Shown piece by piece: positions 53,802-63,019 of a stretch of 64,000 bases of DNA. The stretch is from positions 8,297-72,296 of the forward strand of contig CAPQSW010000014.1 in the NCBI GenBank assembly GCA_948688495.1, read 5' to 3'. This DNA comes from an uncultured Lachnospiraceae bacterium. GTDB taxonomy: Bacteria > Bacillota > Clostridia > Lachnospirales > Lachnospiraceae. Position 1 is the stretch's first letter. Each line of letters opens with the position of its first letter. Made by a program: the position numbers and the translations under genes. Below the pieces are notes generated by a model. It did no database searches and was not told the DNA's origin. It saw only the letters and a program-made list of their open reading frames with translations.

Positions 53802-55034
53802 ATGAAGTGTGCAAATTGTGGCGCAGAGCTGAAGGTTGGATGTATTTACTGCTCTGCTTGTGGAAAAGAGGCACAGATTGTATCCGATTACAATTTGCTG
53901 GAAGATGATTTCCTGCGGGATATGTTAAAGGAACGTGAAGAAAAAATAAAGAGGGAGGCTGCCGCAAAAGCACATGCGAAAAAGACAGCAGGAGACGGGC
54001 ATGTGCAAAATACAGACAGAGCGGCAGCGAAATCTGGCAAACACGGAGGTAACGAGGCAGAAGGGAAATCTGGAAGGAATAAACGCAGGGTAAAAAAGCG
54101 TATCATTTTTGCTGTTCTGTCAATTGTCCTGTTGATTATTTTGATAGTTGTAACAGTGTTAATGGTAAACTACGGGCGGGAGAACTCTTATGTTTACCAG
54201 ATGGATCAGGCGAACGCCTGCATAGAAGATATGAATTACAGAAAAGCGCAGGAATATGTGCAGCGTGCGCTTGAGCTTCAGGAGGACAGCCTTGAGGCAG
54301 AGCTTTTGCTGGCGGACATATATGTGCTGCGGGGAGAGGAGAGGGCCGCTGTCACTCTTTTAAGGGAGATATGCAGGGAAAATAAGGACAATCAAAAAGC
54401 ATATCAGTCATTGATAGACCTCTATGCCGGGCAGAAAGACTATGAGAGTATCCAAGAACTCAGCAGGGAAGTGCAGGAGGAAGAAATTCTTGATTTATTT
54501 TCAGAATACCTTCCTGGTATACCGGAATTTGACACAGAAGATGGCGTTTATACACAGGAATTTTTTGTAGGAATATCGGTCGAGGAAGGAAACCGTATTT
54601 ATTATACTGTGGACAATACGGATCCCAGACAGGGCATGGAATATCAGGAACCGGTCCGGGTAGGTCCCGGAGAGACGGTACAAATCCGTGCAGTTGCCAA
54701 GAATAATTATGATTTGTATGGAGATGAAATTACAGGACAGTTTAAGGTGGAGCTTCAAAAGCCTGCAAAGCCCAGGGTATCGCCCAGCGGCGGAAGCTTT
54801 TATGATGCGCAGAAGATTGTGGTGACAGTGCCTGATGGGGCCAGGGTATATTATACCTGGGATGGTACAACGCCCGATACATTATCTGACCAGTATATGG
54901 AGCCGCTTTCCATGCCGGAGGGAAATAATATCCTGTCATTGATTCTCGTGGATGAATACGGCATGAAATCAGATGTTATGAAATGCAATTATATTTATAT
55001 GCCAATGACTCAGAATTCTGTGGATTCTGAATAA
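53802..55034 (+). CDS. Zinc-ribbon, single-TM protein with TPR and chitobiase-C-like domains
   Basis: A 410-residue protein. Two CxxC pairs at residues 3-20 (CANCG, CSACG) form a cytoplasmic zinc ribbon. A charged linker (to about 100) and one TM helix (about 104-125) follow. Outside the membrane are a TPR-like helical region (about 132-225) and two beta modules of the CHB_HEX_C type, each with a D-NTDP or WDGTTPDT motif (about 245-315 and 322-400). I know no function for this architecture; a membrane sensor or scaffold is possible. It overlaps nothing but is only 2 bp from folD. Confidence 0.8.
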   Translation: MKCANCGAELKVGCIYCSACGKEAQIVSDYNLLEDDFLRDMLKEREEKIKREAAAKAHAKKTAGDGHVQNTDRAAAKSGKHGGNEAEGKSGRNKRRVKKRIIFAVLSIVLLIILIVVTVLMVNYGRENSYVYQMDQANACIEDMNYRKAQEYVQRALELQEDSLEAELLLADIYVLRGEERAAVTLLREICRENKDNQKAYQSLIDLYAGQKDYESIQELSREVQEEEILDLFSEYLPGIPEFDTEDGVYTQEFFVGISVEEGNRIYYTVDNTDPRQGMEYQEPVRVGPGETVQIRAVAKNNYDLYGDEITGQFKVELQKPAKPRVSPSGGSFYDAQKIVVTVPDGARVYYTWDGTTPDTLSDQYMEPLSMPEGNNILSLILVDEYGMKSDVMKCNYIYMPMTQNSVDSE

Positions 55035-55052
55035 ATAAAAGGGATGTGTTCT

Positions 55053-56180
55053 ATGAAAGACTTAAAGAAGATCCGTGAGGAAATAGACGAGATAGACAGC
55101 AGGATTGTGTCTTTGTATGAGAAGCGGATGCAGTGTACCACTGAGGTGGCGGAATATAAGATTTCTGTAGGGAAACAGGTCTTAGATAAGCAGCGTGAGC
55201 GGGAAAAGTTAAAACGTGTAAGCGAACAGGCGAAAGAGGAGAACCGTTATGGCGTGGAGGAATTGTTTGCGCAGATTATGGCGATGAGCAGGAAACGCCA
55301 GTACCAGCTCCTGCGGCAACAGGGTCAGACACAGGAGCTTGGGTTTCGTATCGTGGACAGCCTCCCCTTTTCTTCTAGGAAGATCGTATATCAGGGAACA
55401 GAAGGGGCATACAGCCAGCTTGCCATGAAAGCCTATTTTGGAGATGATATAGAAGGCTGCCATGTGGATACCTGGCGGGCTGCCATGGAGGCGATCCGGC
55501 ATGGAGAGGCAGATTATGCGGTTCTTCCGATTGAAAATTCTTCTGCAGGAATCGTGGGAGAGAATTTTGACCTGATGCTGGAATATGACAATTACATTGT
55601 AGCGGAAAAGACCATTAGGATTGAACATGCGCTGCTTGGTCTTATGGATGCAAAGCTTTCTGATATCAAGACCGTTTACTCCCATCCGCAGGCTTTGATG
55701 CAGAGTGTGGATTTTTTGAATGAACATGAAAGCTGGGAGCGGATTCCGGTCAAAAATACTGCCGTTGCGGCCAAACAGATCGTTGCAGAGCAGAAGAAAG
55801 ACCAGGCAGCGATTGCCAGTGAAGTGGCGGCTGATATTTACGGGCTGAAAATTTTAAAAAAGAACATTAATTACAGCGATGAGAATAGTACGCGTTTCAT
55901 TATTGTAGGCGGTGAAAAAATCAGGCTTAAGGGTGCGGATAAGGTAAGTATCTGTTTTGAGGTATCTCATGAAAGCGGATCTTTGTACCGTATGCTGTCG
56001 CATTTCATGTTTAACAACCTGAACATGGTTAAGATTGAATCCAGGCCCATGAAAGATAAAAGCTTTGAGTATCGGTTTTTTGTGGATTTAGAGGGGAATT
56101 TGAGTGATGGAGGCGTACAGAATGCGTTAAAAGGTCTGTCAGAAGAGGCTCTATATGTGAAAGTGCTGGGTAATTATTAA
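55053..56180 (+). CDS. pheA: Bifunctional chorismate mutase / prephenate dehydratase (P-protein)
   Basis: A 375-residue enzyme for the first two committed steps to phenylalanine. An AroQ-type chorismate mutase (residues 1-90) precedes the dehydratase domain (about 110-285, with QGTEGAYSQLA, PIENSSAGIVGE and the NTAVAAK region). A C-terminal ACT domain (about 295-375) carries the ESRP motif for Phe feedback. Start at ATG 55053; a GTG at 55044 lies too close to the AAGGGA site. It complements tyrA and aroA at the other end of the window. Confidence 0.95.
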   Translation: MKDLKKIREEIDEIDSRIVSLYEKRMQCTTEVAEYKISVGKQVLDKQREREKLKRVSEQAKEENRYGVEELFAQIMAMSRKRQYQLLRQQGQTQELGFRIVDSLPFSSRKIVYQGTEGAYSQLAMKAYFGDDIEGCHVDTWRAAMEAIRHGEADYAVLPIENSSAGIVGENFDLMLEYDNYIVAEKTIRIEHALLGLMDAKLSDIKTVYSHPQALMQSVDFLNEHESWERIPVKNTAVAAKQIVAEQKKDQAAIASEVAADIYGLKILKKNINYSDENSTRFIIVGGEKIRLKGADKVSICFEVSHESGSLYRMLSHFMFNNLNMVKIESRPMKDKSFEYRFFVDLEGNLSDGGVQNALKGLSEEALYVKVLGNY

Positions 56181-56196
56181 AATGGGAGATGGAACA

Positions 56197-57489
56197 ATGG
56201 ACAAGGCAGGAAATATGATTTTGTACCGTAATTTAGAGCAGGGAAGCGTTTTTAAAAATATGACCTGGATTATGGAGCATTATGACAGTGATTACTATAA
56301 CCGCGAAGATGTGAAATCTCTGTGTTATGAGAGTTTCCATGATCTTATTGAGTTATCAGCCAGCCACGGATTTGAGGGCAATTTATGGCATAATTACCTT
56401 ACATATCTTATGGTGGATAATGAAAATGCTTACAGTACGGCATGTGAAATCAGAGGCAGCGTCTGTGGCAGTATCAATGATCTGGCGCGGCACGATTTTG
56501 CGATATTCAAAGAACTGTTTGGATTTGATTTTAAGAAGCTTATTGAGGGGCTTGACATTCCAGAGCTTGCCCTCCTTGAAAATTACCAGCGCTCAGACCA
56601 GAATGGGAAAGTATTTAACCGCAGAATCCGGGACCGGATTTGTGATTTGAGCGTCCGTCTGGAACAGACCGGAACAGTTGAAGAATTTCAGAAAGAGGTT
56701 ACGGAGTTTTACCGGGAGTTTGGGGTAGGAAAACTGGGGTTACATAAGGCATTCCGCATTGAACACGAAGGACAGGGAGCAAGGATTGTACCCATCGCGA
56801 ATATTGCCCATGTGCATTTGTCGGATTTGGTGGGCTATGAGCTTGCAAAGCAAAAGCTGATTGACAATACAAAGGCATTTGTGCAGGGGAAACAGGCGAA
56901 TAACTGTCTGTTGTTTGGGGATGCCGGGACAGGCAAATCGAGCAGTATCAAGGCGGTTATCAATCAGTACTATGATCAGGGGCTGCGTATGATAGAGGTA
57001 TACAAGCACCAGTTTCAGGATTTAAATTCCATTATTTCCCAAATAAAGAATCGAAATTATAAGTTTATCATATATATGGATGATCTCTCATTTGAGGAGT
57101 TTGAGATTGAGTATAAATATTTAAAGGCGGTGATTGAAGGCGGTCTGGAAAAGAAGCCGGATAACGTGCTGATTTATGCGACATCCAACCGCAGGCACCT
57201 TGTCCGGGAGAAATTCAGTGACAAGGCTGAACGGGACGATGAGCTTCATACGAATGATACGGTGCAGGAAAAGTTATCCCTTGTTGCAAGATTCGGGGTG
57301 ACCATTTATTTTGGAGCGCCGGATAAAAAGGAGTACCACAATATTGTAAGGAATCTTGCCCGGACAAACCACATAAAGATGGATGAGCCTGATCTTCTTT
57401 TAGAGGCAGACCGCTGGGAATTAAATCATGGGGGACGTTCAGGAAGAACAGCACAGCAGTTTATCAATTATCTGCTGGGAAAAGAATAA
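56197..57489 (+). CDS. DUF815-family AAA ATPase
   Basis: A 430-residue cytoplasmic protein. The N-terminal 180 residues are helical and specific to the family. The AAA core has Walker A FGDAGTGKS (near residue 242), Walker B IIYMDDLSF and sensor YATSNRRHLV. DUF815 ATPases are widespread but their role is not established. The ATG at 56197 has GGAG 8 bases upstream; an in-frame ATG at 56182 directly follows the pheA stop and is less likely. It lies between pheA and the Ppx-like gene with short gaps, so cotranscription is probable. Confidence 0.92.
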   Translation: MDKAGNMILYRNLEQGSVFKNMTWIMEHYDSDYYNREDVKSLCYESFHDLIELSASHGFEGNLWHNYLTYLMVDNENAYSTACEIRGSVCGSINDLARHDFAIFKELFGFDFKKLIEGLDIPELALLENYQRSDQNGKVFNRRIRDRICDLSVRLEQTGTVEEFQKEVTEFYREFGVGKLGLHKAFRIEHEGQGARIVPIANIAHVHLSDLVGYELAKQKLIDNTKAFVQGKQANNCLLFGDAGTGKSSSIKAVINQYYDQGLRMIEVYKHQFQDLNSIISQIKNRNYKFIIYMDDLSFEEFEIEYKYLKAVIEGGLEKKPDNVLIYATSNRRHLVREKFSDKAERDDELHTNDTVQEKLSLVARFGVTIYFGAPDKKEYHNIVRNLARTNHIKMDEPDLLLEADRWELNHGGRSGRTAQQFINYLLGKE

Positions 57490-57505
57490 ATGAGAAGGTG
57501 ATGCT

Positions 57506-59038
57506 ATGAAAATTACGACATTTGCAGCAATTTATATCGGCTCCTATGAGGTGAGCATGAAGGTCTTTGAAATCCGTCCGGGCAGAAAAATCCGGCAGGT
57601 AGACTATATACGCAGTCGTCTGGAACTTGGGCTTGGCGCTTACAGCAAGGGTGTCATTGGTTATGAGATGGTGGAAGAACTCTGTCAGGTACTCAAAGAG
57701 TTTACTTCCATTATGGAAGGTTATAAGGTTGATACATACAAAGCTTACGCAGGAAATATGCTGCGGACAGTGAGCAATGGCCTGTTTATCTTAGACCAGA
57801 TTCGAATACGCACAAGGATTGAAGTTACGGTAGTCAGCAATTCTGAGCTTCGCTTTATAAGTTATAAGTCTTTGGCAGCTTCCCCTGAGTTTGAGAAAAT
57901 AATCGAGCAGGGGGCAGTTATGGTGGATGTAGGCGGCGGAAGCATGCAGATTACACTGTTTCAAAAAGGGACAGCCGTGACGACCCAGCATATAGAGCTT
58001 GGTATCATGCGTATCTGGGAAAAATTGTCCAAAATCCGGAATATGGTTTCACATTATGAGACACAGATTCAGGAACTGATTGATAAAGAGCTGGAAATTT
58101 TTAAAAGGCTGTATTTGGAGAACCGAGAAATTCAATATGTCATTCTGATGGGAGATTATATCGGTGAAATGGTGAAGGGATTTTCAAAGAAGCAGGACGA
58201 TGGAACGATTGAGTCAGAACGTTTTCTCAAGCTGTTGAACAAATGGCATAAGAAATCCCCCAAGGAGATTGCCATAGAGCTCAATCTTGTCAATGAGAAT
58301 GATCCCTTAATTCTGCCTTCTGTTGTATTGTATAAGCGTTTGACAGAGGAAATGAACGCAGATTATGTCTGGGTGCCGGGGGTAAGCATTGATGATGGGA
58401 TAGTCTGTGATTATGCTGACAGGAATCATATGCTTCATTTCCTGCATGACTTTAACCGGGATATTCTTGCAGCGGCCAGGAATCTTGCAGAACGTTACCA
58501 GAGCTATTCCAGCCATACAGAATCGGTATTGTCTACGAGTACGGTGATTTTTGACGCCATGCGCAAAGTGCATGGATTGGGAAAGCGGGAGCGCCTTCTT
58601 CTACAGGTGGCGTCTATTCTTCATGATTGTGGACGGTATGTCAGCCTCACGAATCAGTCGGAATGTTCTTATCAGATTATCATGGCGTCAGAGATTATTG
58701 GCATGACTGATTTGGAGCGGGAAATTGTGGCTAGCACAGTAGAATACAATTCCCTGCCGCGCCCGCCGTATGAAGGGCTTCATGATAAGTTGGACAAAGA
58801 GAGTTATGTGGTCGTATCTAAGCTGACAGCAATTTTAAAGATCGCCAATGCTATGGACCGCAGCCATAAACAGAAGTTTGAAGCGATCCGGGCAGCATTA
58901 AGAGGCAAGGAGCTGATTATTACCATTGAGACAAAGGAGAATACGGTGTTGGAAAAGGGCCTCTTTTCTTCCTATGTGGAATCCTTTGAGGAAGTATTCA
59001 GTATCATGCCCAAAATAAAAGAAAAACGAGTATTTTGA
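57506..59038 (+). CDS. Ppx/GppA-like phosphatase with C-terminal HD domain, degenerate N-terminal motif
   Basis: A 510-residue protein. The N-terminal half is an ASKHA-type Ppx/GppA fold with the second phosphate motif DVGGGS (near residue 140) intact. The first motif, normally AIDxGSNS, reads AIYIGSYE (residues 8-15), so the key Asp and Asn-Ser are replaced. The C-terminal half (from about 325) is an HD domain with ILHDCGRY near 370. With ppk1 81 bp downstream, polyphosphate or (p)ppGpp hydrolysis is the natural role, but activity may be lost or altered. AGGTG-type RBS precedes the ATG. Confidence 0.88.
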   Translation: MKITTFAAIYIGSYEVSMKVFEIRPGRKIRQVDYIRSRLELGLGAYSKGVIGYEMVEELCQVLKEFTSIMEGYKVDTYKAYAGNMLRTVSNGLFILDQIRIRTRIEVTVVSNSELRFISYKSLAASPEFEKIIEQGAVMVDVGGGSMQITLFQKGTAVTTQHIELGIMRIWEKLSKIRNMVSHYETQIQELIDKELEIFKRLYLENREIQYVILMGDYIGEMVKGFSKKQDDGTIESERFLKLLNKWHKKSPKEIAIELNLVNENDPLILPSVVLYKRLTEEMNADYVWVPGVSIDDGIVCDYADRNHMLHFLHDFNRDILAAARNLAERYQSYSSHTESVLSTSTVIFDAMRKVHGLGKRERLLLQVASILHDCGRYVSLTNQSECSYQIIMASEIIGMTDLEREIVASTVEYNSLPRPPYEGLHDKLDKESYVVVSKLTAILKIANAMDRSHKQKFEAIRAALRGKELIITIETKENTVLEKGLFSSYVESFEEVFSIMPKIKEKRVF

Positions 59039-59041
59039 GAG

Positions 59042-59095
59042 GAGGAAGGCAAATGCGGAGCATAGGAGGAAGGCAAATGCGACGCGTGCCGCTAC
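59042..59095 (+). repeat. Bipartite short repeat, copy B (before ppk1)
   Basis: GAGGAAGGCAAATGCG occurs twice in tandem at 59042-59057 and 59066-59081, 24 bases apart. ACGCGTGCCG (59082-59091) follows the second copy directly. The same two blocks lie ahead of ftsK at 48.4 kb, separated there by 48 bases. The element ends in a region just before the ppk1 ribosome site. Confidence 0.6.
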
Positions 59096-59119
59096 CCGAA
59101 TATTAGGAGGAGGTAATAT

Positions 59120-61255
59120 ATGGAAAAAGAAAAGGATTTTCTAAAGCCGGAGTATTATGAGAACCGGGAGCTGAGCTGGCTGAAATTCAACCAGAGAGTA
59201 TTAAACGAGGCAAGGGATAAATCAATTCCCCTTTTGGAGAGACTAAAATTTGTAAGCATCACATCTTCCAATCTGGATGAATTTTTTATGGTGCGTGTGG
59301 CTTCCCTCAAAGATATGGTACATGCAGGATATAAGAAGAAAGACATAGCAGGCATGACCGCACAGGAACAGCTGGACGCAATTGATAAGGATACACGTGC
59401 GCTGGTAGAGATGCAGTACTCAACTTACAACCGTTCCCTTTTACCGCAGCTTTACAATTATGGGATTGAAATTATCAGTGCTCATGAAGATTTGACACCT
59501 GAGCAGGCGGAGTATGTGGATCATTACTTTAAAGAAAACGTATATCCAGTGCTGACCCCTATGGCAGTGGACGCGTCCCGCCCATTTCCCCTGATTCGGA
59601 ATAAATCATTGAATATTGCAGCCCTTCTTACAAAAAAGGAAGAACAGAAAGGAGAGGTGGAGTTTGCCACCGTTCAGGTTCCCTCTGTGTTACCAAGAAT
59701 CATCCAGATTCCTTCAGACAGGGAAGGGGGCAAAAGTTTCCTATTGTTGGAGCAGGTGATTGAGCGCAATATCCAGCAGTTGTTTTTGAATTATAATGTA
59801 ATCTGTGCCTATCCTTACCGGATTATGAGAAATGCAGATTTAAGTATTGATGAGGATGAAGCGGAAGATTTGCTGCAGGAGATTCAAAAACAGTTAAAGA
59901 AACGGCAGTGGGGCGAGGTGATCCGCCTGGAGGTAGAGGAAAAAATTGACAAGCGGCTGCTTGACATCCTAAAGGAAGATCTCCACATTGTCCAGGAGGC
60001 GATATACAAAATTGGAGGTCCCATAGATTTGACATTTCTGATGAAAATGTATGGAATTGAAGGCGGAGATGATTTGCGTTATCCGCCCTACAAGCCGCAG
60101 CAGGTACCACAGATTGTTCCCGGGGAAGACATTTTTGCCACGATCCGCAAAGGTGATATTCTGCTGCATCATCCTTATCAGACGTTTGACCCGGTGGTAG
60201 ATTTTATCCGTCAGGCGTCTGCAGACCCGGACGTGCTTGCAATAAAGCAGACGCTCTACCGTGTCAGCGGCAATTCTCCGATTATTGCTTCGCTCGCGCA
60301 GGCAGCAGAGAATGGGAAACAGGTTTCTGTGCTGGTAGAGTTAAAGGCGCGGTTTGATGAAGAAAATAATATTGTCTGGGCACAGAAACTGGAAAAGGCC
60401 GGATGTCATGTAATTTATGGGCTGGTGGGTTTAAAGACCCATAGCAAGATTGCGCTGGTTGTGCGCCGTGAGGAAGACGGAATCCGCAGGTATGTACATT
60501 TGGGGACTGGCAATTACAATGATTCTACGGCGAAGCTATATACGGATCTTGGAATGTTTACCTGTTCCGAGGCAATCGGCGAAGATGCCACGGCAGTATT
60601 TAATATGCTTTCCGGATACTCGGAGCCTCTTACCTGGAATAAGCTTTCCGTAGCCCCTATCTGGCTCAGGAAACGATTCCTAAAGCTGATTAGGCGTGAA
60701 ATGAAGCATGCCCAGGATGGACAGGAGGCATTTATTAAGGCGAAGATGAATTCCCTCTGCGACCGGGATATTATTGCGGCTTTGTATGAGGCGTCAGCGG
60801 CGGGTGTTAAGATTGATTTGGTGGTGCGTGGTATCTGCTGTCTCAGGACTGGGATTCCAGGTATCAGCGAAAATATCACGGTGCGGTCAATTGTGGGCAA
60901 TTTCCTGGAACACAGCCGTATTTTCTGGTTCCATAATGATGGACAGGAGGAAATCTACATGGGAAGCGCGGACTGGATGCCAAGAAATTTGGATAGACGT
61001 GTGGAAATTATGTTTCCGGTGGAGGATGAACTGTTGATGGATCAGGTGCGCCATGTGTTAGAGACACAGCTTGCCGACAATACAAAGGCCAATATTTTAA
61101 GACCTAATGGGAAATACGAAAAAATAGACAAACGCGGAAAGAGACTGGTCAATTCACAGGAACAGTTCTGCCAGGAGGCAAAGGATGCTGTGCCTAAGAA
61201 GACAAATGTATACCAGGACCGGATATTTATTCCGGCAGAACCAGTAGAGGAATAA
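59120..61255 (+). CDS. ppk1: Polyphosphate kinase 1
   Basis: It builds long-chain polyphosphate from ATP and works at the membrane. The 711 residues match the four-domain PPK1 family. The phosphorylated His is His441 in GLKTHSK and the second catalytic His is His598 in EHSRIFWF. NRELSWLKFNQRVL near the N-terminus is typical. The upstream Ppx-like gene and this gene form a polyphosphate unit. GGAGGAGG precedes the ATG. Confidence 0.96.
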   Translation: MEKEKDFLKPEYYENRELSWLKFNQRVLNEARDKSIPLLERLKFVSITSSNLDEFFMVRVASLKDMVHAGYKKKDIAGMTAQEQLDAIDKDTRALVEMQYSTYNRSLLPQLYNYGIEIISAHEDLTPEQAEYVDHYFKENVYPVLTPMAVDASRPFPLIRNKSLNIAALLTKKEEQKGEVEFATVQVPSVLPRIIQIPSDREGGKSFLLLEQVIERNIQQLFLNYNVICAYPYRIMRNADLSIDEDEAEDLLQEIQKQLKKRQWGEVIRLEVEEKIDKRLLDILKEDLHIVQEAIYKIGGPIDLTFLMKMYGIEGGDDLRYPPYKPQQVPQIVPGEDIFATIRKGDILLHHPYQTFDPVVDFIRQASADPDVLAIKQTLYRVSGNSPIIASLAQAAENGKQVSVLVELKARFDEENNIVWAQKLEKAGCHVIYGLVGLKTHSKIALVVRREEDGIRRYVHLGTGNYNDSTAKLYTDLGMFTCSEAIGEDATAVFNMLSGYSEPLTWNKLSVAPIWLRKRFLKLIRREMKHAQDGQEAFIKAKMNSLCDRDIIAALYEASAAGVKIDLVVRGICCLRTGIPGISENITVRSIVGNFLEHSRIFWFHNDGQEEIYMGSADWMPRNLDRRVEIMFPVEDELLMDQVRHVLETQLADNTKANILRPNGKYEKIDKRGKRLVNSQEQFCQEAKDAVPKKTNVYQDRIFIPAEPVEE

Positions 61256-61265
61256 GGAGGAAATG

Positions 61266-62075
61266 ATGGTAAATAAAATTTTGTTTACCGATTTGGACGA
61301 TACGTTATTGGATGATGAGAAAGAAATCTGCCAGGAAAACCGTCAGAAAATTGCACAGATGTTAAATCAGGGGCATTATTTCGTGATTACGACGGGGCGT
61401 CCTACGGCGACGGGGAAGATTGTGGTAAAAGAACTGGGGCTTACAATGCCCGGATGCTATATGGCATCATTTAATGGCGCTGTCATTTATGACTGCGCCG
61501 CCCAGCGGGTGCTTGCCCAGCGGACAATCCCCCTGCATGTGGCAAAGGAGATTATTGATGAAGCGCATAAAGCCGGTATTTATATACATAGCTATCAGCA
61601 GGACATTATATTGACAGAGGAACATGGCAGGGAACTGGATTTTTATATCAGCAAAGTTAAGATGGAATATCAACTGGTTCCCGATATATACAGCAGGCTT
61701 TATAATGATCCGAATAAACTTATCATGATTGATACCGATGGACAGGGCAGGCTGTTGGATTTCTGGAAGCAGCATGAGAAAATCTTTAAGAATTGTAACG
61801 TATTTTTTTCGCGGAATGAATATCTGGAAATCTGCCCGAAAGATACCGATAAAGGAAGCGCAGTTACATATATCCGCGATTTTCTGGGTGTGCCGCCAGA
61901 GAACACCGTGGCTGTGGGTGATGAGCGCAACGATATTCCAATGATACAGGCGGCGCATGTCGGAGTGGCGGTGGCAAATGGCCATCCAGACATTATAAAA
62001 GCATCAGACTATGTTACGCACCATGACAGCGCGCATGGTGCGATTGCGGAAGTAATTGACAAGTTTATCTTATAG
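61266..62075 (+). CDS. Cof-type HAD superfamily phosphatase
   Basis: A 269-residue sugar-phosphatase-like HAD protein, type IIB. Motif I is DLDDTLLDD (residues 9-17), motif II is ITTGRPTATG and the final motif is VGDERNDIPMI. Substrate cannot be read from sequence. The ATG at 61266 sits 5 bases after GGAGG; an ATG one codon earlier is too close. Its 3' end overlaps the convergent PHP gene by 6 bp. It follows ppk1 by 10 bp. Confidence 0.93.
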   Translation: MVNKILFTDLDDTLLDDEKEICQENRQKIAQMLNQGHYFVITTGRPTATGKIVVKELGLTMPGCYMASFNGAVIYDCAAQRVLAQRTIPLHVAKEIIDEAHKAGIYIHSYQQDIILTEEHGRELDFYISKVKMEYQLVPDIYSRLYNDPNKLIMIDTDGQGRLLDFWKQHEKIFKNCNVFFSRNEYLEICPKDTDKGSAVTYIRDFLGVPPENTVAVGDERNDIPMIQAAHVGVAVANGHPDIIKASDYVTHHDSAHGAIAEVIDKFIL

Positions 62076-62933
62076 GGAAGAATGGTATTCTTTGATTCCA
62101 GCAAGAATATCGTAGGGGATGCAGAGATTTCCCCTTCCACTTCCCAGGTGGATGTAGGGCTTATTGGAACCATGAAAATCGGTACCGCCGCTGATTAGCA
62201 AATCAAATTCATTTGCAAGATTTTTCATGTTAGTCTCATCCTCTGGCGTATTCATGGAATATATGGCTTCCATGCCGGTAAGCCCGGCGTCTTTTAAATC
62301 CCTGATAAAAGTGCGCAGGCGCTCCTGGGTCATATGGCATAGCACGGGATGGGCAAAAAAGGCGAGACCGCCGCCCAGCCGGATCAGCCGGATTGCCTCA
62401 AACGGGGTGATCTTCTCACGGGGCACATAACAGCGGCAATCATCCCCAAGATATTTGGCAAACACGGTTTTGCGGTCTTTCACGAAGCCATGCTCTACCA
62501 GATACTTGGCAAAGTGAGCCCGGGTGATAACACTGTCGGGATTTTCTGCATACAGTCCTTCCATCGTAATGTCAAAACCCTCATCCCTTAGGAGTGCGGT
62601 CATTTTCTCGTTGCGCTTGTCCCTGCCGTCCACGAAATTTTTTAGCTGTGCACAAAATTCTGGGTTTTCTTCATTGATGTAGTAGCCCAGGATATGAACC
62701 TCCTGTTTTTCATAATCTGTGGAGAGTTCTACACCGGGCACAAGCTCCAGGCCAAGGGACTCTGCCACAGGGCGTGCCTTGGCAATACCGCCGATTGTAT
62801 CGTGGTCAGTCAGCGCAATGGCGGATAAGCCGATTTCTTTGGCATGCATGATCAGTTCCTGCGGGGTTAATGTGCCATCCGATTCGGTGGAATGTGTGTG
62901 TAAATCAATGCGTTTGTTCGTAAGTTTTGTCAT
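62070..62933 (-). CDS. PHP-domain phosphoesterase
   Basis: A 287-residue metal-dependent phosphoesterase. DLHTHSTESDG (residues 10-20), ALTDHDT, VELSTDY, FFAHPVLC and GGTDFHG supply the metal ligands of the PHP fold. Related proteins cleave nucleoside 3',5'-bisphosphates or trim RNA ends. Convergent with the HAD gene, with a 6-bp overlap of the 3' ends. An AGGAGA site lies ahead of the ATG at 62933. Confidence 0.94.
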   Translation of the reverse strand: MTKLTNKRIDLHTHSTESDGTLTPQELIMHAKEIGLSAIALTDHDTIGGIAKARPVAESLGLELVPGVELSTDYEKQEVHILGYYINEENPEFCAQLKNFVDGRDKRNEKMTALLRDEGFDITMEGLYAENPDSVITRAHFAKYLVEHGFVKDRKTVFAKYLGDDCRCYVPREKITPFEAIRLIRLGGGLAFFAHPVLCHMTQERLRTFIRDLKDAGLTGMEAIYSMNTPEDETNMKNLANEFDLLISGGTDFHGSNKPYIHLGSGRGNLCIPYDILAGIKEYHSSL

Positions 62934-62943
62934 GGGGTCTCCT

Positions 62944-62971
62944 TTGCAAAAATCAAATAAAATGATATACT
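62944..62971 (+). promoter_or_regulatory. Promoter of the CAP-domain gene
   Basis: TTGCAA (62944-62949), a 16-bp spacer and TATACT (62966-62971). It overlaps the 5' flank of the divergent PHP gene. Confidence 0.6.
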
Positions 62972-63019
62972 TAGTTTATCAAAAATTATTACATAAGAAA
63001 AGAGCTGATAAGGATGAAA

